Of a stretch of 64,000 nucleotides of DNA, positions 12,501 through 26,316 are shown in pieces (position 1 is the first letter of the stretch; the number at the start of each line of letters is the position of its first letter). A program made the translations under genes and the position numbers. The notes beneath the pieces were generated by a model. It saw only the letters and a list, made by a program, of their open reading frames with translations, had not been told where the DNA came from and did not search any database. The stretch is from Paramecium octaurelia (lineage: Eukaryota > Ciliophora > Oligohymenophorea > Peniculida > Parameciidae): positions 125,202 to 189,201 of the forward strand of contig CAJJDP010000157.1 of assembly GCA_905182995.1 (NCBI GenBank). The letters run 5' to 3'.

Positions 12501-15500
12501 CTATTGTTCATGAAATTACCAAATTGCCATTTGTAGATATTCAATTTTAAAACTCTTTTATTGAAATGCTTAAGTATTAAGATGAATTATAAATGTAAGT
12601 TAATTTAGGAAACCTATAAATTAATGATTTAACTAATCATCCATATACATTAACATAAGAAGAAGATTATCACTTGATTAAATCAAATTAAATTGTGGGA
12701 ATCAAATAGAAGGGAGAGTCCTTGCTATTTGTTAAGATCATCTTAATCGAACCATTGTCAAAAAAAGCATAATTAAATAGAGATATCATTAGAGTTGATG
12801 CAAAAATAAGCTAAATTGTGGCTGACTATTAATAACAACCAATTCTAAGAATTATTGATTATATTCAGAATTTACAGGAACCATTCACAAATCCAAATTC
12901 ATTTAAAGTTTAAGGCTATAATATAGACAATGTTGTGAATCAAAAGAAACCACCAAGTAGAATCATTATTCAACCTTCGAAGGAGGAATCAATCAAGATA
13001 ACATCTAATCCTCCTAGAATGAAATTAACTGTTCAGATTGACAATCCCTAAATCATCATTAGAAACAAGTTCTCAAATGAATTCATGATCATTAATTTAG
13101 GATAGATAAGTGTTGCTAATCAACAATAATAAATTAATTAATTTTTTAAGGAGGTATATACAATTTAGATTACACAACTGAACATCATAGGAGAATGTGA
13201 TAACAAAAAGGGTGTAATTGCAAGTGATTTCAATTTACTTTTGACTGTAACTCTCCCTGATTTGGTGTAATATTATAAATAGATCCATAATAAAGTTGAA
13301 GAGACTATTCATATAAGTTGCGAAATGAGCGAATTTATATTAAATATTGATAGGAACACTATGAAATTGATTAACAGGTTGGTTGCTTATAATTTCACAC
13401 TTAATGATTCTTTTAATGAGTATGTATTACTCAATTCTGAAAAATCAAATTAAATAAGCTAAGAATAATAGAAGATAATATTAAAGTAGGATGCTGAAAA
13501 GAAAATTAGAAATTAAGACTACTTCTTGAAATTTAAATTGAAGATTGTTAATATTTCAATATTCCTATGTTTACATAGACCTTTAATAAGACTATCTATA
13601 GTGGATAGCAATATAGAATTTAATATGAAAAAGGATGATAAAAAGGAGTTGATTATTTAGATATCTTCTTTCAATTCTTGTGTGTATGAATAAGTAAATG
13701 GATATTTTGTGAGTAAGCCTCTAATAGGAATATAGGAGGAAAAACAATATGATAATTTGAATGATCTCACATATTTGATTAAGAATGCCTCAAGTTCAGA
13801 ATAGGAGTCAGGTAAGATTGAGATGTACATCAATCCAACTTAAAATAAAACTCACAATAAGTTGTATTTAACTTTTGGTTCATTTTTATTAACTATTTAA
13901 ACAAAGATCATTTTATAGACTTTGACAATATTTGAGAGTGAGTAATTAAATCCATTTGTAAATGAAGCTTTAAAGGAGTATTAAAGCAGATATGATTAAT
14001 ATTTGAGAAGCCAACAAAAGGAAGAAGAAGTGCAACCAACTGATTCATAAATCTTTATTACCTTAGGTGATGTAATAATTGCAATTCCATCAAATGATGA
14101 ATCCATATTAACATTCACTGGTAAATTCAATATCATTGTCAATACTCATGACACTATGAATGCTGATGAACTTCTTTGTATAATCAAGGAGAAAGGATTG
14201 AATGAATATGATTTGATTGGAATGAACTTCAAAATAAAAACATCGGTATCCATAGAATAAGTGCAAGCCTATGTGGCATCAAAGTAATAACTTTACAGTA
14301 AATAATTTAATTTATTGGACAACAAGAGATAAATCATTTGGCCATTCACTATGCTCTTGAATCAGAGTTAATAATTAGTATTATCAGAAAATTTAGATTC
14401 TCTTGTTGAAAAGCAAAGTATTAAGTTGTCATTGAGTCAATTTCAATTCAGAATTGCATTCACAGATGTTTTGTTTATCTAAAATCAGATTAATAATTAA
14501 TTGTAAATAGTTAATGATTTAACAAATAATGACATAAAATAATAATAGAAATAAGAGAAAAATCAATAACAATAAAATAGTTTATAGAATTTTGAATTAG
14601 TCATTGATGGTATTGATGTAATAATTTTGAATGACATAGAGAATTATTATTAGTATATTATGAACTTCAAGTTATTTTAAACACAAACCAAATTAGAATA
14701 GACATCTAGGAATTTTAAATTCTATATTGAATTACCAATCTAATTGCATTATTTCAATTAAAATATTGGAATTTGGGAACCAATAATTGAAAAGTGTGTT
14801 ATATCAATTGTCTTTTAAAAAGATTTAACAGGTTTTGATCTTGTAGCAGAGAATCAATTAGATGTTCAAATAAAAGAAGGTGTAAATATAAATGTATCAA
14901 CTTAAATGATCTTAACTGTTTATTCAGCATTGACGATCTTAACTTAGAAATTACAAGCTAAGAACAAAAATCAAATCAATTGTTAAAATAATTCATATGC
15001 TAAATACTCAATTTATAATCTTTTGGGAAGTGATGTTCTATGTGAAACCTAAGATAATACAATTATCATAGCTCAGCATAATGAATAAAAGGATTTCGAT
15101 GTGAAAAATCCTAAATCTAACAATTCAGTTTCCTTATAAATTTAAGGTGACAAAAACCCATTTGAAATTCTTAATTGGAATATAGATAAATTATAATAGA
15201 AAATAAAGAAAATTGGAAATAATAGTCCAGTGCTGATTAAGAACTTTGTTGATCAATTAAAGAATTAGAGAGTGATTTATTTGAGTTCTGAATATATCTT
15301 TGAGAATAATACTTAAACTCATTTGGACATTGTATTCAAGGATTCTAAGGCCAATCTTCATATTTCTAAATTGCAACCCCATATGTAGGACCAAAATGCA
15401 AGACAAGTAACTTGCTAACCTAATTAATATGTGCTTCCATAATTTTTATTATAAAGTGATTTTTATATAAGAAAAGCCAACAACAATCAAGAGAAGTCAT

Positions 15501-18500
15501 AAGCTTATAATATTAAATATTTATAAAAGTGTTTTGAAAATAAGGAAGGTTTGAAACTGTGGTTGAATGAGAACTTCATAATAACATTGAATGTACGTAA
15601 AGATCCAGAATTCCTAGGTAGATACATTATATATATCTAACCAAATTTCAGATTATAGAATTTATTGCCATTCCCTGTGACTATCACTACATTGTATGAA
15701 ACTAAATAGGGGGATGAAAATAAACTACAACCGCTGCAATATTTGGATGAACATCAACTCAAAAGCATTAAGGAAAATCATGCTATGTTAATAAACATAG
15801 ATGCATATAAGCCTTCTTAGCCTATCCCATTATTAAATAGCAGGAACTTCAAATTGTAGCAGAATGTCATCAACTTATTTGGTAAAGAATGGCAAGGAAG
15901 TAGTGGAGGCAAGAGTGAATTAGTTTTAGAATATAATAATACTTTGTTCAATCAAAGTGGTTTATGCAGTGCCGTATTGTATGCTCAAGAATATATTAGA
16001 AATGAAACTTAATATGAATTTATAGTATTTTAAGGTAAGAATAGGTAATATACTTCAATTGGTGGGTAAAAGTCAGGGTCAAAGCAAAGACCCTTGATAT
16101 TGAATAACACAGCTCAATAATATGAATTAGTGTTTTCAGAGAGAGATACGCCTTAAGTGCTTTCGTTAACACCTGCCTAAATTGTGTCTATAGGTACTTC
16201 AATTAGTGATATTATTATAAAGAGATAAGAACATTTTTATGTAGCTCCATTAGCTGTTATATCTGAGATTAAATTAATTTAATAAACTTGCTAAAAGGTT
16301 GTAACCGTAAGGAATAGAATAATTTTAGTCAATAATTCTGAACATTCAATATGCATCAAGTAATTGAAGGCATTTGAAATTAAACCACAAGAAAGAATGC
16401 CTTTAGAGATCTGTTGTGGTGATAAAGTACCTGAATCAACTGAAGGCATTTATCAATTCTAATTTACCTTTTTGGATGATTATAATTGGAGTTGGAGTGG
16501 ACAAATTGAATGCAATCTAATTGGTGTTTATTATCTGCAATTAAGAAGTCTCAAATTCCCTGAAATAAGAAAATTTGCTTAAATTGATATCAATGAGAGC
16601 AATGGAATATTATTTGCAGTTATTAGTGAAACCAAACATGATTAGACACCTTATAGGATTACTAACTTAAGTAAAATGATTCAAGTCACTGTCTTAAATA
16701 TACCTGCCTCTTTAGATTATAACTAAGATTGCTATTTTGCTTGGGATGAACCAAATAAATAGAATGAAGTACAGTTTGTAATTTGTCCTAAAGTAAGTTA
16801 ATATGAAGTTGTTGAATATCAATTTAAAATTGATAAGATTGCTGAAGCCAAATTCTTTGTTATTCGATCTCGAATTCCAAATGATGCAGGCAAAATTTTT
16901 ATTAAATTAAAATAAGAAATGAATGGTTATACCAGGCATGCACAATTCCTTGATTCAAGTGAAGAAGAACTTTAGAGATATAAAGAGAATTCAGGAAAAA
17001 TATCTAGAGAACCTTAGTAATTGAAATTTGACATCATGATTACTCAAATCAACATAAGTTTGATTGATAATCATGCCGCATACCCTCAAGAAATTATTAA
17101 TATTGTGTTGTATTAATCCGAAGCCATCCTATTGATAAACAAATAAAATAAAGCAATATTCCAATTTAAATTATCAGCTATGTAGATTGATAATACTTCT
17201 CAATTGCACCCTCTATTTCCTGTTTTATTAACACTCCTTCCCAGTGGCAAGGTGAAATAATAATTACCCATTTTAAATGTCTTGATTTAGATGAATCTAT
17301 AGGCTAAACAATTGCAATTGATTGAGAAATTCTCACTTGAAACTAATCGCTTAGCAATTAAAATCAATGATACTATCATCAAGACTCTGCTCAGCACTAT
17401 TAATAAAATAACATCTATTATAGAAAGTTAAAAATTAAAATTATAATTGCCATTATAATAAAAGATTGATTGGAGGAAATGTCCTTTACCAGATAAAGTG
17501 ATCCCAACATATTTTGGATATATAACTATTTATCCTATCATTGTCTAAGTCACGGTATAATGGGGGCGTAAGGATAAGGACCAAGATGCAGATAATCCTA
17601 TGTTTACATCTCTGTTGTCTGGAGTTGGATTTTAATTAGTTTCAGTTGATGAAGCTGAAATTGTATTGAAAGGAATTCAAATGGAAGATGTTTTTGATAG
17701 TATTGATGGCTTGAGAGGTAATTTAATTAAAAGATATCTTCCTGATCTATACGGGTAATTACCTGCCGTTTTAGGTAGTTTAGCTGTCATAGGCAACCCA
17801 ACTAAATTATGGAAGAACTTTGTATCGGGCATGTAAGATTTCATTGAAAGACCCATTGAAGGGTTCACTAAAGGACCACTTGAAGGTGGAATGGGTGTTA
17901 TAACAGGAACCACTTCATTAGTAAGTCACACTGTCTCTGGAGTCTTTAATAGTGTTAAGAATGTTGTTGGCACTATTTCCAGTGGTTTATCTAAAGTTAC
18001 TATGGATGAAAACTATCAATAGCAACGATAAATCTAGAATCAACAATAAGCTAGGAATGTCAGTTCTGGTATATAGGAAGGTTCTGTATCTTTGGTTAAG
18101 GGTGTGGCTGGCGGCATAGCTGGATTCTTTAGTAAACCTATCCAAGGGGCTCAATAGGATGGAGCATCTGGCTTATTGAAAGGGTTGTGGCAAGGAACTT
18201 CAGGCTTAATCATCAAGCCTGTGGCTGGAGTTCTAGATGTTATCTCAAAAACATCTGAAGGTGTTAAGAATCAATTATCCTCTGATGAATAACCTAATAA
18301 TACTAGAATCAGATATATGAGACCTTTTTATGAAAGTGATGGATATTTTAAAGAATATAATTGGGTTGAAGCAGAGTGCTATGAAGTGATTAAAGGAATC
18401 AAAAAAGGCAAATATGATAATCACAGGTTGCTCAGAGTTGTTAATATGGAGAGAGATAAGAAAACCTTTGGATTGATTTTAACTGACACTAGTTTAATCT

Positions 18501-18733
18501 TGTTTGATTTGGACCTACATTTAAAACTTTGGTCCATTTTGTATGAGGATATAGAAAATATCATTTTTAGTGGGAATGTCATATAATTGAAAAACAAGAA
18601 ATCCAAAAGGGCATTTTAGGTATTTTATATTAATATGATAAAGGGTAAATCGATTGCTAGTTTGACAATGTCTTCACCGAACTAAAGTTAATAAATAACA
18701 GAACAAATTAAATTTATGATACAATAATTGTGA
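9539..18733 (+). CDS. VPS13: VPS13-family bridge-like lipid transfer protein
   Basis: A continuous 3,064-residue frame with no intron detected. The N-terminus (MFEKIIENLLQSILGEYIEG ... LKVGLWSGEAKIENLRLKP) is the Chorein-N domain. Residues ~712-802 form a PH-like domain (KEGQLNQWVKYTCVLSGSYL ... IQDWIQKISSL). Around residue ~2020 is the SHR-BD/VAB region. Residues ~2720-2920 show the conserved C-terminal module (GLRGNLIKRYL, LGSLAVIGNPTKL, PLEGGMGVITGTTSLVSHTV, LIIKPVAGVLDVISKTSEG). A PH-like domain ends the protein. Known VPS13 proteins move phospholipids between organelles at contact sites, and the length matches the family. Confidence in the family is very high. Confidence 0.97.
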
Positions 18734-19013
18734 CATAATTATTATATATATATTTTAAAAAATCAAATTTAAGAATATAATTAGATTATTTTAGTACCGG
18801 TTAATGCTAAAGTTATCACTTAACATAGTGATACCTAGATATCAATAGAATATTACCTTATAAACAATATACAATATTCCCAAGGGATAAATCTAGTGAT
18901 TGTAATCAAAATATTTATCAACTATCCATTATCTAGGTATTTTCTTATCTCCTATGTTTAAGCTGTGTTCATTTATTGAGATTTCAATTAATACTGATGA
19001 GTTCATCATTATA
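18734..19013. other. Convergent intergenic spacer, 280 nt
   Basis: AT-rich spacer between the 3' ends of VPS13 and the coiled-coil gene. I see no supported coding frame. It contains one perfect inverted repeat, listed separately. Confidence 0.6.
18814..18833. repeat. Short inverted repeat between convergent genes
   Basis: TATCACT (18814-18820), six bases, then AGTGATA (18827-18833): perfect 7-bp arms. It could form a hairpin in either 3' UTR. A terminator or processing role is only a guess, because AT-rich DNA yields such repeats by chance. Confidence 0.35.
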
Positions 19014-22000
19014 TCAATCTAAATAACATTATAAATATACTAATTCTAATGCGAAAATATTTTGTTCTTCTGATTGTATTTTTAATGATTTATTTGATTG
19101 TATTTTATCAGAGATCAGAATGTTTTCGCTTTCTAAAACTTAGATCAGAACTTATTAAAATTAAATTAGATTTCTCAAATTCACATTATCTTGGATATGA
19201 CATTTATTTTAAACAAACAATTGTTGAATTTCGGCTTAGCATTCTTATTTTAATTTAAGCAACTCTTTCTTAGTAATTTTTTATTCCACTAAATTATTCA
19301 TCAACACTTCTATTTAATCAACTTCATAACATGTTTATGTGCCTTAGCAAACAAATATGTTTTCATATTTATTTTATTCTCTTTTCTATTGAATTTCAAA
19401 TTCAGTATACAATTTCTTATATAATGCTTCCTCAACTCCAATTAATAATTTCAATTACTAGTTTTTACTGTGTGTCAAGGCATATTATATTTCCAACTTA
19501 TCCTTTTCTGCATTTTATTCCTAAATTTCCTTTTTAATCTATAGGATCATATGCTATTTTTCTCCTTTTTCTAATTCCAAACTTTCCAATTCCTCTTAAA
19601 TCACTTACAAACTTTCTTATTTCATTTCTTTCTCATTCTCTAAATTCTCAACCTATTCTGTTAATTGTCTACCTTCTCGTGAATAAACAGCCATCCTATT
19701 CCTCAATTACAACATCTTCTCATCCATTTCTACTAAATTCTTGAATAACACTTATACATAGTCCTTCTTTTCTTTAATTCTATTTCTCGAGACTATCTCT
19801 TATTCACTTAACTCTTAATTGTCTTAATCTAATTAGTACATCCTTTGTAGAATATTAACTTTATCATTTTCTAAATCTGATTGCTTCTAAAATAATACTT
19901 CTAATTCTTTTTCTATTTTTTCTACAGATAATCTTCTCTAATCCAATTCTATTGCTAATTTATGTTCTTTTTCTGCCCAATCCTATAATTTAACAGCTAA
20001 TTCATGATGCCTCTCAGCAGTTCTCTTTAATTTCTATTATAAATCATCCAGCATTTCACTTTCTTTTGTAAATTTATCTTACAATTCCAACAACAATGGA
20101 TCATCATCAAAATAAAAAGTGGGTTGAATAGTCATTCTGGATTGATGCATAGATAATTATTATAATTATTACTCCAACATATCTAATTTCTTATCTTTAT
20201 CTTTAATTGTTAATTGTAATTCTTCCAATTGAGTCTTAGTTCCTTCAATTTATTAGATGGTTTAGAATATTGGTTGACTCTGTGATTACACCAACTTCTG
20301 CAAATCATCTTTTAAATTCAGGTTCTTAGTATTTAAACTAGTTATTTATTAAGATAATGCATCTTCATTTACTTCCACGTCATTAGGATCTACTACTATT
20401 GACTTTTATTGTTTCTTTTTATTCAACTGCTTCTTCACTTCCACTACTTACAAATTTGTTATTTCCAGATCCTTCTTCAATGTTTCTTTCTTCTCTTAGT
20501 ATTATTTCAACTCTTTCTCTTTCAATTAAATCACAGCCTCCAACATTTTAGTATCATCATCCAATTTTCTGAATTGATCATTTAATTAGTCTAAATCCTT
20601 CAATTTCTACTTTATTTAAAAGTTCATCTCCTCTTCTCTCACCTTAATATGATATACTTCGTCATTGATTTCTGTCAATTGATCCTATTCCTTCTTGATT
20701 TCCTCTGATAACTTCGATCGCTATTTTTCAAATTCTTAGATCTACTCTTACTTTTCTCTTATCTCTCCTTGAATATTATAATACTACTATTTAAGTTTCA
20801 ATAAGTCTTCTTTAGATTCATTCAAATTTTTTAGTTCTTCATCCTTATTTCTCAGCATCTCTTCTAAACTGACGATATCCATTTCAGCCTTTGCTAAATC
20901 ATCCTCAAATTTACTCCTCTATTCTGACTTTATTTAAAACTCTCTTTCCAATTTACTTAGGTTTTAATCTATTTCAGACATCCTCTTTTTAATTTCTTCC
21001 TCTTCCTTCTCGTAAAATTTCAATTCATCTTCCAATTAATTGAATTTCAACTTTTAATCATTTACCTTTTATTATTTCTAATACACTAATCCTGTATACT
21101 ATTATACCTACTCTTCCTTCTCAAATACTTCCTTCATCAATCTTTCCATATCCTTATCTAATTTTTCAATCTAATCTAATTAATGCAGATGTTTCATTTA
21201 TTAATCTGTCAGTTTATTTAAATTATTCTTCTAATCTTCTATCTCCAATTGAATTTTCTTAATCTACTCTTATCTTTATTCCTTTTCTTTATTTTATTTT
21301 TCTAAAATTTGAATTTATGCCTGAATTGCTTATTTGTTGCGATCCAACTCTTATTAAATCCTATCAGCCTTATCCTATATTGCATTTTTCAATGAATTTT
21401 CTTATTTTATACTATCTTCTAAATTTGCTCTTAAAGCCTGCAATTCAACTAATTATTTCTCTTAATTTTCTGTGTACAATTTTAGATAATTGACTTCCTA
21501 AATCACTTGATTCTTTTAATCTAATACCTTTTGTTATTACTTTTACTATTCAGATAAATCCTCCACACTCTAATCATATTATTATTTGGTCTATAAATAT
21601 AATCTTTGTATTTCTTCCTTCTAAGGTACAATCAACAAAACTTATTCCTTTTGAATTTGTAATTCCTCTATCAACTACTCTAGTAATTACTTTTCCTCTG
21701 AAATTTGAAGAGTTAGATCTTCAATTTTTCTATTAATATTTGCACTATCCAGATTCATTTCTGTGTATATCTTAATCTCTTATTCAATTAAAGCATTACT
21801 TTATTTATACGAATTCTATTGATCCAGCAATTATTATTCCAATATCTTTGCTTATTCAATATCATTCTTTAATTAGATAATGTTTTAATCTAATTGTTAA
21901 CTCTCTATGCTTAATGATGATATTTATTATTCCTTCGTTTACTTTACTTATTTGTTTGATTCAGCCTCTTAGAATAACTTGGCTAATTCTGGTGTATATC

Positions 22001-25000
22001 TTTTGATTTCTGCCTACAAGTCATTCACTTACTATTCTAGCAGACCAACCTTTTCTGCCAAAGGCATTTATTCTCTTAATAAATGGTCTCTCTTCTGTTT
22101 CTATTTTCTTGTTAGAATTGATAATTAATAATTTTCTTATGATATTCTCAATAAATCTTCTTGTTTTTCCTTTACAACAATTTGTAAATCTAAAATCAAG
22201 TATTCCAAGTTTTTTATTTGTTCTTTAACCTTTTGCTGTCCCTTTTGAAGTTCATTTAATCTTTTAGATGATTCTATATTCTAACTCAACCATTCTGGAA
22301 CATTTGATTATGACTTACTGACATCTTCAATTAAAGTAACTTGTTAGGCCTATAAATCATTGACCATTGATTCAATGTCTTTATTTTGTAATTTTATTTT
22401 TTCAACTTATTCCTATTTGATTTATTGTTCAGTCTACAAATCTTGTAAGACAGTAGTTGAAGATTAAATAAATAATTTTAATTATTCAATCTATTATTGC
22501 TTTTCCTTCTTTTATTTCAGTAAGAACTCCAGTTCAATATCATCTTGACTTAGTTATCTGACTGATTCCGTTATTTAAGCAATTTAAATAGTTAAATCAG
22601 TTAAGTTAGAATTTTGATCCTAGATCATCTGATTCTCATGGAACACTTATAAAGGCCAGGGCATTGATCTTTGATGTTAAGACAATCTTTATTCTAATTC
22701 ATTGTATTATTGTTATTTTTGAGTCAATCTTGACTCCATTTATTAGATCTTCTCATCCAATTCCAAATTCTTCTTAACCATCTCATCTGATTTCTATTAT
22801 CTTTGTTGAAGTTCTTCTTCCATCATATTCTATATTACTTTGTATATTTCTTCTTATCTACTCTTCTTCTCTTACAACTTGAATTCTAATTCATGAATAA
22901 CATCTTCTAAGGCTAGATTCTGTTTTACCAAATTATCAGCTTATTCCTACAACACATTAATTTATCTATTAATAACAGACACATCCTGGGTTGCCAAAAT
23001 CTATTGATTGAAATGACTTCTTTTCAAATCACTTAATTATTGTTTAAGTTACTCAATAATCTTATCCTTTTCTTACAATTCATATTTCTAACATTCAACT
23101 CTACTCTTTAACTAATCCATACTACTACTGAAACCAGCCAAAATTTATTGTTATTAAACAAATTACTAATCTTAATCCTAATCATACAAATTAATTCCAC
23201 TATCTCTAACAATACTTTCTCTATCTTTATAAAATGAATTATTATTTTGATTAGATTCAATTTCAAAATTCTTTGATGAATTCAAATATTCTAATTCCTT
23301 TAATTTTGATTCTTTCTCCACCAACCTTACCTCTAATGAATGAATCAACTCATCCATTGCTAAATTCTTCTTGACCAATTCATCGGCCTTCTCACATTAA
23401 TCTTCATTTGTCTTCATTAATGCTTAATATCTTAATTCAACATCTCGTTATTATAATTCTTATTCCTTATCGTATAATTATTTTTACAACTTAGATATTT
23501 CTTCATGTAATTAAACAATATTCATGTTCTTCTCATGCAATTATTCTTACATATCCATCAATTCTGTATTTTGAATAAACGATTTCCTCTTAGGTTTCTA
23601 ATCCTCAATCACAATCGATTCCAATTAATCTCTTCTCTTTATTTTGTAACTTAGTTGTTACTTCAACTCTTGTATTCTATTCTCAACATCTTAATTCTAT
23701 TAATTCAAATCTTACAAATAAGTATGTTATGACATACTCATTATTTCATCCTTTTACTGAATTTCAAATTTCAAGAACTCAATTTATGATTCCTATTATT
23801 TTATTGTCTCCTACAATTAATCAATCTAAAACTAATAATCTTGAGGAATTGATTCATTTTGTGGACCAAATATATTTATTGTTGGTAATTCCTGAATATA
23901 AGAAGTCACTGTTGGTTATATTGCTATTTATCTCTATTATAAACTCTAGATTTGCTATTCAACTGAAACCTTGACTTCTATTTCCTCTTGCAATTAGTTT
24001 TATAATTTAAACACTTCCTATTCCTCTTTCTTCAATTTAACTTTTAACACTTAAACCTCATTTTATTTTAATTTCAATTGTTATTGAATTATATCACATT
24101 CATGTTATTCTACTTCTAATTATGAAATTAATTCCTTTCTTGAGGATATCTTTAAGGGTTTAAGTGAGGTTGAAGAATGTTGCTCATTATCAAACATGCT
24201 TATTTAATCTTGGATTAGATTCTAAGCTTATTATTTTTCAAGCAATTTAACCTATAGTTCATGCATCAAATCATCAATTGCTTAATTTTATTTTACTAAG
24301 TCATCAATTGCTATTAATTTTTCGGTTTCTCCCTTTATTGGAGCACCATTTCCTAATATAATATTTTAAGATCTTAAATATTCTAATTAATTTTTTGTTT
24401 TGACCAATTGATCTTCAATTTGTTATTTTTCTGTTTATTACTTCTCCAATTAAACATTCAAACTCTAAGTGTCTTATTACAATTTCTTTAATTGAACTCT
24501 TACTTCTTAATTGTAGGCTTTCTCGACTGCTAATTGCTCATTCAACACAGACAATTACGATTTCATTTATTTTAATATCTTTTCATCTTCCCCATAAGAG
24601 TCCATGATTTATTCTAGTTCTTATTTCTACTGCTTCTTATCGTATAGCTTTTTCTCTAACTCAATTAAAATATCGTTTAGTTCTTCATGTTATTTTATAA
24701 CTTCATCAACTTATGACGTGTTTGGCTTGTAGGATATTCTTTGACTATCTGCCCCTGATTTAAGTTGCTGTAATTCTTATTCCTTATCTTGCAATTATTT
24801 TTTTAGCATCACAAACTCCTCTTAAATCTATAATCCAAGTGCATTTAGGGATTTAGGATATGCTAATAATTGATCGATTGGGTTATCAAATATTGGTTAA
24901 CTCATTATATCCTTTTGATTCATTCTATTTTTCAATGACTTAATCTCATTTGCTTAATCACTAATTATTCTCTCCTATTTTTAGATATGTTAATCAAGAT

Positions 25001-25075
25001 CTACTCTTAAATAATCTCTATACCTTAAATCTAAGTATTCACTACTTTAAGAAGTGAAGAGGTGATTTGTGACAT
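19014..25075 (-). CDS. Giant coiled-coil protein (~2,000 residues)
   Basis: From about 25049 down to TGA at 19014-19016 one frame stays open for ~2,010 codons. It is rich in Gln, Glu, Lys, Leu and Asn with heptad-like spacing throughout (LKKQLQDKEQELQQLKSG, LEVRLVEKESKLKELEYL, EELESLELEKGEK). No other domain is visible. Such proteins are usually golgin-like tethers, basal-body or cytoskeletal components (inference). The 5' end is unresolved: the natural start ATG at 25073-25075 (MSQITSSLL) is out of frame with the body, which begins SSEYLDLRYRDYLRVDL. No intron of suitable length connects them. An in-frame alternative ATG lies at 25155-25157. Confidence 0.8.
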
Positions 25076-25643
25076 ATTGTAAATTATTAAATATAAATAT
25101 ATGGATAATTTATAATTATATATTTTATTTACATAAATCTCTGTTAATTATATTCATTTTATTATTACCTAAAATAAATACTATTAATGTCATATAAATT
25201 AAGTAATGATACCTATATCGATGGTAGCCGAATTAAGTAATCATTCTGTAATACAACCTTTAACTTTATTTATGCATAATTAATAGTATAAAATTTAATA
25301 ATTTAACCGAAATTTGGATTAGACATTAATGATTAAAGACTAATTTCTAATCAATTCTAGAATATGATTTATTTGATCTATTGGAGGATTTGATTTTATT
25401 TACAAAAATAATCTTATATGTAACAACATAAGAAGTTTCATTTTTTTGAATTTGATATAAATTAAATAGCATTTAATCTGTTTTATTCAATTTGAATTAT
25501 GAATACCAAATTTCATCATCATGAAATGATTAATGTTGCTCAGTTATTATATAAATAAATTAAAGGTGAATGATTTTCGATATAAACAAATATTTTATTT
25601 AAATTACAACATAAATCACAATTCCAAAAATAAGCAAAAATTT
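25076..25643. other. Intergenic region, 568 nt
   Basis: Very AT-rich spacer between two minus-strand genes. It should hold the promoter of the coiled-coil gene and the 3' UTR of the OTU gene. I see no supported gene. A perfect inverted repeat with 7-bp arms (ATTTCAT / ATGAAAT, loop CATC) lies at 25510-25527. The in-frame ATG at 25155-25157 could be an alternative start for the coiled-coil gene. Confidence 0.55.
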
Positions 25644-26219
25644 TCAATAGGATTCATCGGTTGTTGATTATTCAGATAATTCACAATAAATTGATGGTTA
25701 TTTGGCAGGTTTATTTGTATTATCATCAATTAATCTAACTGATTAATAATGATTAATTATCTTTTTCCCTGAGTGAAAAGCAATGTGTATTTATTTTTAA
25801 GTGGGAACTTGCTTCTTATTAAAATAGAGATGAATTTTTTCTTTAAAGGATGACCAACAGGTCTTTATTGGCATATGTTTTATGATGTAATAATTATCCA
25901 AGGTATGGACAACAATGTCTATTTGTAAAGTATTACTCAAGGCTTAAAGTTCCAAATGCCCACCCCATATTCCATCTTCAGACATTCGTTTAGTATATTC
26001 ATTGAATGTGGAACCTTCTGGAAGAAAATCAGAAAAAAATTTTCGATTTTTCTAGAGTGATCGGATTGCCATAGAGCGATACTTATTATAATTTTCTTCA
26101 TTTCCAGTTAGTTAATCAGCAATAGCCCTAAAGAGACAATTTCCGTCCGCATCTACATCTCTAAGGGTCAATCCTAACTGTTACAACCTTTTATTGAATT
26201 AATTGAAATATTTCTTCAT
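25644..26219 (-). CDS. OTU-family cysteine protease (deubiquitinase)
   Basis: An intronless 191-residue frame. The catalytic region reads DVDADGNCLFRAIADQL, the OTU signature with the nucleophilic Cys in DGNC. The C-terminal part has HYQSVRLID, carrying the catalytic His. Length and order suit a single-domain OTUD3/OTUD6-like enzyme. Known members cleave ubiquitin chains. It lies 97 nt downstream of a RING E3-like gene on the same strand, which suggests, but does not prove, a shared pathway. Start is the ATG 26 codons before the signature. Confidence 0.92.
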
Positions 26220-26316
26220 TTAATTAATTTAAACAGAGTTTTTAATAGGAATTTGAGTTTTTGATAAATAATTTTTGGTGCAAACTACATTAATAATAAA
26301 ATGAATTATATTAAAA

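Noticed and set aside
23729-23974. Plus-strand frame opposite the coiled-coil gene
   Set aside because: Antisense of a repetitive Leu/Gln/Glu coiled coil; hydrophobic composition follows from the reverse complement and there is no independent support.
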